In this document: positions 62,101 through 64,000 of the stretch, in pieces
How positions within the stretch are numbered: position 1 is the first letter of the stretch
Layout of the letters: each line of letters starts with the position of its first letter
NCBI RefSeq assembly: GCF_012273895.1
Contig: NC_052122.1
Coordinates: 7,192,001 to 7,256,000, forward strand
Direction: 5' to 3'
Source of the DNA: Zerene cesonia
Taxonomy: Eukaryota > Arthropoda > Insecta > Lepidoptera > Pieridae
DNA length: 64,000 nucleotides
The notes under the pieces: model-generated
The model's database searches: none
Seen by the model: the letters and a program-made list of their open reading frames with translations, nothing else
Told to the model about the DNA's origin: nothing
Position numbers and translations under genes: made by a program

Positions 62101-62510
62101 CAAGAAGATAGCCGAATGGTATTTATTAATCTCCTAATTACGTATTACTTGTAAATAATATTAAAATTATACATATGTTATCGATTAAACGTAATCCTGT
62201 CTAATGTTTCATTCAATTATAAGTGGCTTGACTAACAATTGACTTTCCTATTTCCAGTGCTGTTTTCACATGGACCAATCTACTAGTAGTCGTCGTAGAA
62301 CTGGACGGTAACGATAGCGAAGCTCTCAACCTGGTACCGTTAGTGACCAACACGGTGCTCGAGGAACATCACCTCATAGTCGGCGTGGTGGTCGTAGTCG
62401 ATCCCGGAGTCGTGCCGATTAATTCCCGCGGCGAGAAACAACGCATGCACCTTCGAGACGGTTTCCTTTCAGACCAAATAGACGCCATCTATATCGCGTA
62501 CAACATGTAA
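8407..62510 (+). CDS. DIP2: DIP2, disco-interacting protein 2 homologue, complete coding region in 18 exons
   Basis: DIP2 proteins are large conserved animal and fungal proteins. In yeast, fly and mouse they regulate a pool of diacylglycerol; in fly and worm they shape axons; the fly protein was first found as a partner of Disconnected. Joined exons: 8407-8500, 20424-20501, 35718-35798 (3b; 3a at 23622-23735 is the alternative), 42142-42270, 42576-42785, 44112-44233, 44952-45252, 45558-45869, 48713-48905, 52237-52449, 54287-54456, 57058-57261, 57730-57951, 59393-59601, 60010-60241, 60312-60421, 60512-62118, 62258-62510. All junctions are GT-AG and all phases agree, giving 4740 nt and 1579 residues with 3b. 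DMAP1-binding-like domain about 10-127, disordered linker about 128-300, FAAL-like domain 1 about 300-925, domain 2 about 961-1579 ending IYIAYNM. The start ATG at 8407 is preceded by an in-frame stop at 8350-8352. Confidence 0.95.
10040..10335. other. CpG-rich patch inside DIP2 intron 1, function unknown
   Basis: About 300 bases have near-balanced composition and roughly two dozen CpG steps, in contrast to the AT-rich flanks. Two overlapping minus-strand open frames run through it but resemble no protein I know. It could be an alternative promoter or enhancer of DIP2, or a remnant of an unrecognised mobile element. Confidence 0.35.
10654..10856 (+). repeat. Lepidopteran SINE-like repeat, near full length (Metulj-like)
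   Basis: It begins ACTAGCTGCGCCCCGCGG, contains TATCCCGTAGGAATATCGGG, AAATTTCATTGCAATCGGTT and TTTTTGCGTGAAAGAGCAAC, and ends TTTCGCATTTATAATATTAGTAGGAT. It is highly similar to the copy at 51194, which suggests fairly recent activity. The family name is from memory. Confidence 0.75.
12791..12913 (+). repeat. Diverged copy of the same SINE-like repeat
   Basis: CCCGCGGTGTCACTCGCGTGGCA, a spacer, then CCAAATTTTATACAGATGGG and CTGTTTTTGCGTGAAAGATGAC keep the block order of the copy at 10654, but the head and tail are lost. Confidence 0.55.
13223..13275 (+). repeat. Head fragment of an ACTAGCT-type repeat
   Basis: ACTAGCCGCTCGTTCCGCCTCCACCCGGGTAGAACC resembles the first 40 bases of the family; nothing of the body is recognisable. 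Confidence 0.35.
15641..15770 (+). repeat. Copy of the 'aaccgacTTC...GGAGGttctcaATTCGA' repeat
   Basis: TTTTTAACTGGAGGATTCGAGTGTATTTTTTTTTGGTTTGTTACC followed by GAACTTTCGACCGGGTGAATTGAAAT shares its block order with the fragments at 24718, 26312 and 56152. It is a common interspersed repeat in Lepidoptera; I cannot name its class safely. Confidence 0.45.
18480..18640 (+). repeat. Decayed ACTAGCT-type lepidopteran repeat
   Basis: CTGCCTTTCTGCTACCGTCTTTACCCGCGTGGTCAAAGGATAGACAGACCCCGGTGTTACCCCGCATACTTCC is close to the first half of the copy at 49418. ATCATCAAAATCGGTCC ends the recognisable part. Confidence 0.5.
19335..19430 (+). repeat. tRNA-like SINE head with GATGATG end
   Basis: TGGTACAGTGGTTATGACC resembles an A box and GGGAATTCGAGACC a B box. 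It then jumps to GGGTTGGTGATGATGAGGATGAT, the usual 3' end of the family, so the middle is deleted. Confidence 0.5.
19622..19810 (-). repeat. SINE-like repeat, reverse orientation
   Basis: It reads as the reverse of the ACTAGCT family: TATTAATATTATAAATAAATATG at the left, TGAACCGATTTT in the middle, TTTTTATCCCGAG and GCGGGACGAGCAGCTAGTT at the right. The short plus-strand open frame here is not a gene. Confidence 0.5.
20424..20501 (+). CDS. DIP2: DIP2 exon 2
   Basis: 78 bases with acceptor TTTGCAG and donor GTAAGG. It encodes GDITQKGYEKKRTRLLAPY then IAQQQSQ, completing the helical start of the DMAP1-binding-like domain (residues 32-57). It ends one base into a codon, so the next exon must begin with two bases; both 3a and 3b do. 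Confidence 0.95.
23622..23735 (+). CDS. DIP2: DIP2 alternative exon 3a
   Basis: 114 bases, open throughout, in a CpG-rich island unlike the flanking intron. The acceptor ATTACACAG ends at 23621; the donor GTATCT starts at 23736. It starts with two bases and ends with one, exactly the phase needed between exon 2 and exon 4, and adds 38 residues. It is glycine- and arginine-rich at the start (GGHLPRGPRGDSGSSR) and ends RRTHRRVTHNEKRYHS, joining to E-VRQEAVQQ in exon 4. Of the last 16 residues, 11 equal those of exon 3b, while codons differ freely. Human DIP2 has a related peptide (SRDERYRSD) at this place. Use in transcripts is inferred; it may be mutually exclusive with 3b or both may be skipped. 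Confidence 0.72.
24718..24760 (+). repeat. Fragment of the 'aaccgac...ggaggttct' repeat
   Basis: TTTAACCGACGTTCCCAAAACGAAGGAGGTTCTCACTTCG is nearly the same as TTTTAACCGACGTTCCCCAGAGAGGAAGGAGGTTCTAAATTCG at 56155. Confidence 0.5.
26161..26221 (+). repeat. 3' end of a tRNA-headed SINE
   Basis: CACCCTCATAGGAGGCCCGCGTCCAACAGTGGGAATATATTTGGGGTGATGATGATG is the last 60 bases of the family seen complete at 7245. Confidence 0.7.
26312..26475 (+). repeat. Copy of the 'aaccgac...ggaggttct' repeat
   Basis: AAAAAAGGAGTTGCGGAGGAAGCTAAATTCGACTTG, then CATAACTTTTTACTGGGTGCACCGATTTTAATGATT, then TCGAAAATAGGTCAGGATCTGA follow the block order of this common lepidopteran repeat. The overlapping minus-strand open frame is not a gene. 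Confidence 0.55.
30463..30622 (+). repeat. Decayed SINE-like repeat
   Basis: ACCAGCGTGACCTGCGGCGTCACTCCCGTG, then CCAGACTATAATTTATCTC, and a tail TTTTGCGTTTATATATTGCATATATTAGTAGGATT. The body has lost the AATCGGTT block. Confidence 0.5.
32655..32966 (+). repeat. tRNA-headed lepidopteran SINE
   Basis: The head GAGGCGTTTCAGTGGTCGGAC and GAGGGTTCGAGATCGGA keep A- and B-box-like words. The body carries AAATATCGCGAAGAAACCGACGTATC and GACATCTGCCAACCGGCACTTGGTCAGCGTGGTGAC. It ends CATAAGAGTCCCGTGTCTCTCCAGTGGGAC and GGTGATGATGG. The minus-strand open frame across it is a by-product. Confidence 0.75.
33726..33742 (-). terminator. Poly(A) signals of the nested zinc finger gene
   Basis: Two AATAAA words on the minus strand (complements of 33737-33742 and 33726-33731) lie 58-74 bases beyond the stop codon, a sensible place for a short 3' UTR. 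Confidence 0.55.
33800..34624 (-). CDS. C2H2 zinc finger protein with eight fingers, intronless, nested in DIP2
   Basis: 274 residues, complete. An acidic N-terminus (1-50) has no ZAD or BTB domain. Fingers lie at about 51-72, 81-102, 108-128, 135-156, 164-185, 192-213, 220-241 and 250-271. Seven have the strict form C-x2-C-x12-H-x4-H. Finger 3 (CKACYRTFATKDILDSHEDEC) is of C2HC type, with Cys in the last position and x3 spacing. Linkers are not the TGEKP type of KRAB or Kruppel arrays. Nucleic acid binding in the nucleus is expected from the family; target and role are unknown, and I cannot assign orthology. The start ATG is complement 34622-34624, with context AAACATGAG. The frame is uninterrupted and poly(A) signals follow closely, so the gene looks active. 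It lies on the strand opposite to DIP2, 1.1 kb before exon 3b. Confidence 0.9.
   Translation of the reverse strand: MSTDINVANIEIDVEHLDSDMIDEHLRASTAVLHDMLNGDNRCLNEDGHSCTQCGKSYKTKSTLQAHYLLKHPEDQVEVWCTTCDKKYSSLMSLQKHVRYMHRYDHRCKACYRTFATKDILDSHEDECAKSDASCIECGKNFPTQIALRNHYKYKHPESTNFVCELCHRTFKSKRNLSNHMSAIHPPGATVCNWCQRSFNSLPALQSHVLYKHTDNGLRCLQCRKIFTSKKSLSRHLLKIHFYNGPNYNCGVCKEDFHTSNALVRHVMTLHTSK
34677..34696. promoter_or_regulatory. Palindrome A8-CGCG-T8 upstream of the zinc finger gene
   Basis: A perfect 20-base palindrome centred on ACGCGT, 53 bases before the start codon on the minus strand. ACGCGT is also the core of the yeast MCB element; whether it matters in insects is unknown. It may be in the promoter or 5' UTR. 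Confidence 0.35.
35718..35798 (+). CDS. DIP2: DIP2 exon 3b
   Basis: 81 bases in a GC-rich island, acceptor GGCGTCGCAG, strong donor GTGAGT at 35799. Phase is 2 bases in, 1 base out, as needed. It adds 27 residues: V, then RSAAALRSPPGRTN, then RRLTRNESRYHS, joining to E-VRQEAVQQ of exon 4. The end peptide is the same theme as exon 3a and corresponds to SRDERYRSD in human DIP2. It has the better splice sites of the pair, so I use it in the reference protein. The exon is a multiple of three and could also be skipped. Confidence 0.85.
40441..40526 (-). repeat. Probable reverse-orientation repeat head
   Basis: TTTTTTACCCTGGTCAACCCAGGCAATACCGCGACAAGCGGCTAGTA reads backward as the ACTAGCCGCTTGTCGCGG type of head. 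Decayed and uncertain. Confidence 0.35.
41050..41229 (+). repeat. Lepidopteran LINE/SINE 3' fragment of the 'cccggcttcg' type
   Basis: GTGACTCGCCCCGGCTTCGTGCGGGTGC, then TAAACCACCCTCTTGAATAAATATCTATTAAAA, GTAGTTTGAAATATCTAAGCACACATAGAGACA and CGACTCTGTTTTATGCTATGTAGTGAT. This chain of blocks is a frequent interspersed repeat of Lepidoptera and is not seen elsewhere in this window. Confidence 0.6.
41546..41829 (+). repeat. Composite repeat: SINE-like head followed by LINE-type tail and (TA)n
   Basis: The first 100 bases (ACTAGCTGTGACCCGCGG through CAGCTATCTACGAAGCA) match the copy at 10654. The sequence then switches to a different body ending TAGATCGATTTATCGCCCCCGAAACC, ATTTCATGAAAATCGTTGGAGCC, GATTCCGAGATTCCA and a TA run (41810-41826). 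The second part matches, inverted, the fragment at 7797. Confidence 0.6.
42142..42270 (+). CDS. DIP2: DIP2 exon 4
   Basis: 129 bases, acceptor GTTTTACAG, donor GTAAGT. It encodes (E)VRQEAVQQALAEMQ, NRPKPSLPMPSKRTSMMA and KSPDRERHDL(S), residues 85-127. The PKPSLPMPSKR stretch is a signature of all DIP2 proteins (human MALPMPTKRR) and ends the DMAP1-binding-like region. Confidence 0.95.
42576..42785 (+). CDS. DIP2: DIP2 exon 5 (low-complexity linker)
   Basis: 210 bases, very GC-rich in the middle. The acceptor AATCCAG at 42575 fits the phase and gives SSSSDEDSCAGDSELPPPPE, parallel to human SSASEDEGS. Then comes a Pro/His/Arg-rich run and KTDIDLSDITHLPT. Expected to be disordered. The acceptor has a weak pyrimidine tract, so a nearby alternative is possible. 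The intron before it is only 305 bases and looks empty. The GC-rich part produces several overlapping open frames on both strands that are not genes. Confidence 0.85.
42786..44111 (+). other. DIP2 intron 5
   Basis: 1.3 kb, AT-rich. A 94-codon minus-strand open frame (43075-43359) crosses it but matches no family I recognise. No repeat was identified. Confidence 0.6.
44112..44233 (+). CDS. DIP2: DIP2 exon 6
   Basis: 122 bases, acceptor TTTGGTAG, donor GTAAGG. It encodes (Y)IQPDVTHTSAGARRGG, then ALVADRVQCYSQPED and TGTGTGRWK, residues 198-238. The TG repeats come from a short GGCACC tandem. It ends in phase 0. The linker is weakly conserved, but the frame and both junctions fit. Confidence 0.9.
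44234..44951 (+). other. DIP2 intron 6
   Basis: 718 bases between exons 6 and 7, AT-rich. I see no repeat or gene; open frames are short on both strands and overlap each other. Confidence 0.65.
44952..45252 (+). CDS. DIP2: DIP2 exon 7 (start of FAAL-like domain 1)
   Basis: 301 bases, acceptor TTAATAG, donor GTGAGT. Residues 239-338: VSAKIQQLLNTLKRPKRRPL, the acidic PEFYEDDDIELEL, and LPRNLEAALQRYG, where the first adenylation-type domain begins, ending at LSNSLTYG. KRPKRRPLPEFYEDDD is nearly invariant in DIP2 proteins. The intron after it is 305 bases with no feature. Confidence 0.95.
45558..45869 (+). CDS. DIP2: DIP2 exon 8 (FAAL-like domain 1)
   Basis: 312 bases, acceptor TCAAACAG, donor GTGAGT. 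Residues 339-442, with KPGDRVALVYPNNDP, FMCAFYGCLQAGVVPVPIE and FLLGSCGIQYALTSDACLKG. These are the typical N-lobe motifs of acyl-adenylating enzymes. It matches human DIP2A residue by residue over long stretches. Confidence 0.96.
45870..48712 (+). other. DIP2 intron 8
   Basis: 2.8 kb, AT-rich; ends in the CA repeat at 48692-48711. I found no other repeat family or gene. Small open frames on both strands are unsupported. Confidence 0.65.
48691..48711 (+). repeat. (CA)10 microsatellite at the exon 9 acceptor
   Basis: TCACACACACACACACACACA runs straight into the AG acceptor (48711-48712) of exon 9, where a pyrimidine tract would normally stand. Length polymorphism here would change the 3' splice site region. 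Confidence 0.9.
48713..48905 (+). CDS. DIP2: DIP2 exon 9 (FAAL-like domain 1, A3-like motif)
   Basis: 193 bases, strongly GC-rich. Residues 443-506: LPKTSSGDVVSFRGWPSLHW, then PRPPRDWIPPP, and HTSAADGSAMGVIVTR at 492-507. The last part sits where catalytic relatives have the ATP-binding motif TSG-[ST]-TG-x-PKG. Only the outline is kept and the PKG lysine is absent, as in other DIP2 proteins. Donor GTGAGT. Confidence 0.94.
49418..49590 (+). repeat. ACTAGCT-type repeat with (TA)n tail
   Basis: ACTAGCTATCCGCCCGCGGCTATGCCCGCGTAGTCGCAGGAAAC, then CTCGCATGTTCCCGTTCCAACC, TTTTCAGCCAAATTGGTTAATCCG, and a short TATATATA end. Confidence 0.65.
51194..51386 (+). repeat. Lepidopteran SINE-like repeat, near full length
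   Basis: Same element as at 10654, differing at few positions: ACTAGCTGCGCCCGCGGTTTCACCCGCGTAAGTCCG through TTTCGCATTTATAATATTAGTAGGAT. Confidence 0.78.
51860..51998 (+). repeat. Diverged SINE-like repeat without tail
   Basis: ACTAACTGTTACCCGCGGCGTTACTG, then AAAAAGTAGCCTATGTCC, CAAATTCATACCGATACGAT and GTTTTTGCGTGAAAGAGTAACAA. The short open frame across it is not a gene. Confidence 0.6.
52237..52449 (+). CDS. DIP2: DIP2 exon 10 (FAAL-like domain 1)
   Basis: 213 bases, GC-rich, acceptor TATTCCGCAG, donor GTATGT. Residues 507-577: ASMLAHCRMLSVACNYTEG, VLDFKRETGLWHAVLASVL and IPYALMKVSPASW. All are close to the vertebrate proteins. DFKRETGLWH is the DIP2 counterpart of the substrate-loop region. 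Confidence 0.95.
52450..54286 (+). other. DIP2 intron 10
   Basis: 1.8 kb, AT-rich. No repeat family was recognised and no gene seen. Confidence 0.6.
54287..54456 (+). CDS. DIP2: DIP2 exon 11 (FAAL-like domain 1)
   Basis: 170 bases, acceptor TTTGTTTCGAAG, donor GTGCGT. Residues 578-634: ASVAIVKSRDLHWGLLA and LSSLRMLLVADGANPWSLSS, then CDQFLSVFQSKG. LRML.VADGANPWS is a DIP2 signature. Confidence 0.95.
54974..55202 (+). repeat. ACTAGCT-type lepidopteran repeat, full length
   Basis: ACTAGCTTTCCGCCGCGGCACTCGG, then AAATTATCCTATGTCCTTTCCC, AAAAATTGGTTCAGTGGTTTAGGCGTGAAAGCGTAAC, the run GACAGTCAGACAGACAGAAAGACGG, and the tail TTTCGCATTTATAATATTAGTAGGG. Confidence 0.75.
56087..56117 (+). repeat. 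(TA) microsatellite, 31 bases
   Basis: An uninterrupted TA run between CGGCCG and TGCAATT. Confidence 0.95.
56152..56262 (+). repeat. Copy of the 'aaccgac...ggaggttct' repeat
   Basis: TTTTAACCGACGTTCCCCAGAGAGGAAGGAGGTTCTAAATTCGACTGTATTTTTGTTTC shows the start of the family seen at 24718 and 26312. Confidence 0.55.
56283..56375 (+). repeat. tRNA-like fragment with intact B box, probably a SINE head
   Basis: GCGGGTTCGATTCCCGC forms a perfect T-arm-like stem and loop with a consensus B box. No full cloverleaf can be folded upstream: there are only two copies of GAGAGGCTAGGC and a short inverted repeat (GAGAGGC-TAG-GCCTCTC). I take it as a SINE remnant rather than a tRNA gene. Confidence 0.45.
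57058..57261 (+). CDS. DIP2: DIP2 exon 12 (FAAL-like domain 1)
   Basis: 204 bases, very GC-rich, acceptor CACGCAG, donor GTGAGT. Residues 635-702: VRGDAICPCACSSESMSVCV, a Gly/Arg/Ser loop, VLSMSGLSYGVVRVD and LQDCGQVMPS(C). Compared with human DIP2A the core is the same and only the loop differs. A long open frame in another frame (56756-57265) is a shadow. Confidence 0.94.
57262..57729 (+). other. DIP2 intron 12
   Basis: 468 bases, AT-rich, no feature recognised. Confidence 0.65.
57730..57951 (+). CDS. DIP2: DIP2 exon 13 (FAAL-like domain 1)
   Basis: 222 bases, acceptor TTTTTGCAG, donor GTAGGG. Residues 703-776: VIVVVKMEGPAYLCKTDEVG, EICVLSGATGSGYWGLPG and RSGLLGFLGPGG. EVGEICV and TGSGYWGLPG correspond to the A6/A7-type motifs of the adenylation fold. 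Confidence 0.95.
57952..59392 (+). other. DIP2 intron 13
   Basis: 1.4 kb, AT-rich apart from a GC-rich repeat-like block at 59150-59330 just before exon 14. Confidence 0.6.
59150..59330 (+). repeat. GC-rich interspersed repeat (probable)
   Basis: The left part (TATATCGGCATTCCCTATGACTTGTTTTTTATA) resembles 34831-34868. The right part (CACGGCTCCCGGGAAAGAGGCCGTGGGTTATGTCGGATTCCTACCGACTATCCCACTGGGTTCCGTCGAGC) matches a repeat I recall from moth genomes. CCCACGGC...GCCGTGGG forms an inverted pair. A 66-codon open frame covers it, but I do not consider it a gene. Confidence 0.5.
59393..59601 (+). CDS. DIP2: DIP2 exon 14 (C-lobe of FAAL-like domain 1)
   Basis: 209 bases, acceptor TTCGCCCAG, donor GTGAGA, ends in phase 0. 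Residues 777-846: LVFVCGSRDGLMTVTGRKHN, MDDIIATVLAVEPMKFIYRG and RIAVFSVRVLRDERICIVAE. AVEPMKF.YRGRIAVFSV is identical to vertebrates but for one or two residues. Confidence 0.96.
59602..60009 (+). other. DIP2 intron 14
   Basis: 408 bases, AT-rich; no repeat or gene recognised. Confidence 0.65.
60010..60241 (+). CDS. DIP2: DIP2 exon 15
   Basis: 232 bases, acceptor GCTTTACAG, donor GTATGT. Residues 847-923: SFQWMSRVLQAVDSIHQVG, YCLALVQPNYLPKTPLGGIH, RFLEGTLHPANVLMCPHTC and NLPKPRE. This is among the most conserved parts of DIP2 and closes domain 1. Confidence 0.97.
60312..60421 (+). CDS. DIP2: DIP2 exon 16 (inter-domain linker)
   Basis: 110 bases between introns of only 70 and 90 bases. Residues 924-960: VGPASVIVGNLVQGNRLA, then SAQGRDMGYSDDSDAARK. 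Acceptor TTCTGTAG, donor GTAGAA, ends in phase 0. Confidence 0.95.
60512..62118 (+). CDS. DIP2: DIP2 exon 17 (FAAL-like domain 2, long exon)
   Basis: 1607 bases, acceptor TTTGTTTCAG, donor GTATTT. It encodes residues 961-1495, nearly all of the second adenylation-type domain. Landmarks: DHVALIFPPGLDLICAFYGC, VTIRPPHPQNLHTTLPTVRM, DFSVSTTGMLAGIKMSH at 1130-1146 in the A3 position (STTG kept, PKG changed to LAG), SRHIALCLDPYCGLGFALWC, VRTCVVVAEERPR, SFGCRVNIAICLQG and HLGEIWVQSPHNASGY. Compared with human DIP2A there is a Ser/Asp/Thr-rich insertion at about 1425-1458. It ends within the Cys codon of IAEC. Confidence 0.97.
62258..62510 (+). CDS. DIP2: DIP2 exon 18 (last coding exon)
   Basis: 253 bases, acceptor CCTATTTCCAG after a 139-base intron. 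Residues 1496-1579: AVFTWTNLLVVVVELDGN, LVVVVDPGV-type strands (VVVVVDPGVVPINSRGEKQR), MHLRDGFLSDQID and the terminal IYIAYNM. The stop is TAA at 62508-62510. The end matches vertebrate DIP2 (YVAYNM). Confidence 0.97.
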
Positions 62511-64000
62511 TATTCACCAAAGCACGGAATACGCAAACGGTCCGACACGGTTAGACGTAAACCGAAAAAGTGATCGCACAACCGTCAAGTGGTTGTACCA
62601 AAGTGTCCACTGTTTGCGTATGTCCTTGCCCCGCCACGCCATACTGTTATCAAAGATTCGATCACTCCAACACTGTGCACACAGTGTCCCATCGGTTATT
62701 ATAAGTGTCAAGTAAAGATGTACCGCCGATATAAAATCAGTGTTTAGCTTTATTATCTTATCCCTTCTAACTTTTCTAATGTATCTGTAATGTGTGTTGT
62801 TGGATTACGTAATTTAAAATTACTGCACATTTTTCTTGGATGCGAACATATAAGTCATTTTAAAAAGATCGATTATCAGTCATGTCTAGAAACAGAATTC
62901 ATTTTTATTATAATGTTTCTAGGTGTCATTAAAGAACTACTCAAGCTGTAAGAGTAGGTGATTTGTCTGATATCGACACAAGACTGATTAAAGTCTGAAT
63001 ACTTTGTTTAATATTAATTTAAGATCACTTCAATAAATATCTTGTGTCACGTTGAGTGCCGGATTTCACTAATATTAAATAAGAAGTAAATTAACACAAA
63101 ATAGACAATTGTTAGCACATAATTCCCAAATTAGTGGCGTCTATCGCTCTTCTTAAAAAGTAATGTTAAAGTATCTTCTATTAGCATTTTAAGTAGGGAC
63201 GTATATAAATTATTATCGTAATTGTCTTTGAGCATACATATGGCTTGTATCGTTCTATTGTACACAATTATATTGTTGTGATTATTGTGAAACAAGTAAT
63301 TTTTAACGTTAGTTCGTATATAAATGTATTACTACCGATATATATAATAGCGCTAGGGATTATTGTGTAAACATACTATATTGCATTTAATGTCTTGAAT
63401 GATTTCACGTTTGCGTTATGTATCTTAGACAATAAACTTGACTGATATGGTTCACGGTCCGCGCAAAAAGTACAATGGCCTTGTTATAATAGAACTGAGC
63501 TCAATTCAAAACAATGGTTGATCATTTAAAAACTAATGGATTACGACTTAAGCAACAAGGATTCGGAATCAACGTTGACTATTGAAATTCTTACATTTGA
63601 CTCAAAAATAATTAGCTGTAAGCACTACAGCGAATGTAAATATCAGTGAAATAAAAATACAAATTTTCATAACTTTGTCGTGGTCTGCAAAAAGCTTTAG
63701 CAGTTTCTACTTATACATTTATGTTTAATTTAATAATAACTTGTGCCAAGTTTCCATTATAGCTCATGTGGATTTTTATATATCCATTTTGTAGGTACTA
63801 ATGGTTGTAGTGGAATCTTAGTGTTGAAGTTAATTTACGCAGCTTTATAGCTTTTTTATTTTATAAGCTTGCTTGCAATATAGAACTTTTCTACACGTTT
63901 AATGTATGTGATATTCAAGCAAAAATATTAATACTAAATAGTTTGTCATTACTAGCTATTATGAATCACTTTGAACAATAAATGTATTGATTTGCAATTA
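62511..64000 (+). other. DIP2 3' UTR and downstream sequence
   Basis: AT-rich without a further gene. AATAAA words stand at 63032-63037, 63431-63436, 63650-63655 and 63977-63982, so several 3' ends are possible. A Pumilio-type element, TGTAAATA, is at 63635-63642. A short minus-strand open frame (62514-62711) is not supported. Confidence 0.6.
63032..63037 (+). terminator. DIP2: First consensus poly(A) signal after the DIP2 stop
   Basis: AATAAA 522 bases after the stop, followed by TGTGTCACGTTGAGTG, a GT-rich stretch suited as downstream element. Which of the four signals is used cannot be told from sequence. Confidence 0.5.

Noticed and set aside
1..64000. CRISPR array, operon, prophage or other bacterial-type system
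   Set aside because: Spliced eukaryotic genes, long introns and insect repeats rule this out; no regularly spaced direct repeats were seen.

Overview
This window comes from an insect nuclear genome, most likely a moth or butterfly. The support is AT-rich introns and spacers, GC-richer coding exons with GT-AG introns, arthropod-type versions of two conserved animal proteins, and many decayed copies of short interspersed repeats of the kind typical of Lepidoptera (heads starting ACTAGCT, tails ending TTTATAATATTAGTAGG, tRNA-headed SINEs ending in GATGATGATG).

Layout. At 1-6208 lies the inside of a long intron of a minus-strand gene whose first coding exon is at 6209-6448: the myosin phosphatase targeting subunit (Mbs/MYPT, PP1 regulatory subunit 12). 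It is head-to-head with the main gene of the window, DIP2 (disco-interacting protein 2), whose start codon is 1958 bases away at 8407. DIP2 runs on the plus strand to the stop at 62508-62510 and fills about 54 kb. I could trace the whole reading frame through 18 coding exons with consistent phases. Joined with exon 3b it gives 1579 residues, close to the vertebrate proteins (about 1570): an N-terminal DMAP1-binding-type domain, a low-complexity linker, and two consecutive FAAL-like/AMP-binding domains. The 3' UTR continues to the right end of the window with several AATAAA signals.

The large intron region between exon 2 and exon 4 holds the two most notable items. First, there are two candidate versions of the exon that joins exon 2 to exon 4: 3a at 23622-23735 and 3b at 35718-35798. 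Both keep frame, have the same splice phases, and end in the same peptide theme (RRVTHNEKRYHS and RRLTRNESRYHS). They look like an old exon duplication used alternatively. Second, an intronless gene for an eight-finger zinc finger protein sits on the opposite strand at 33800-34624, nested between 3a and 3b.

The rest is intron with repeat fragments, microsatellites (a CA run forms the 3' splice site region of exon 9) and a few CpG-rich patches without a recognisable gene. I see no CRISPR array, no operon and no new multi-gene system. The exon pair with the nested antisense gene is the most interesting signal. Function statements rest on recognised families; splice sites were read by eye, without transcript data.
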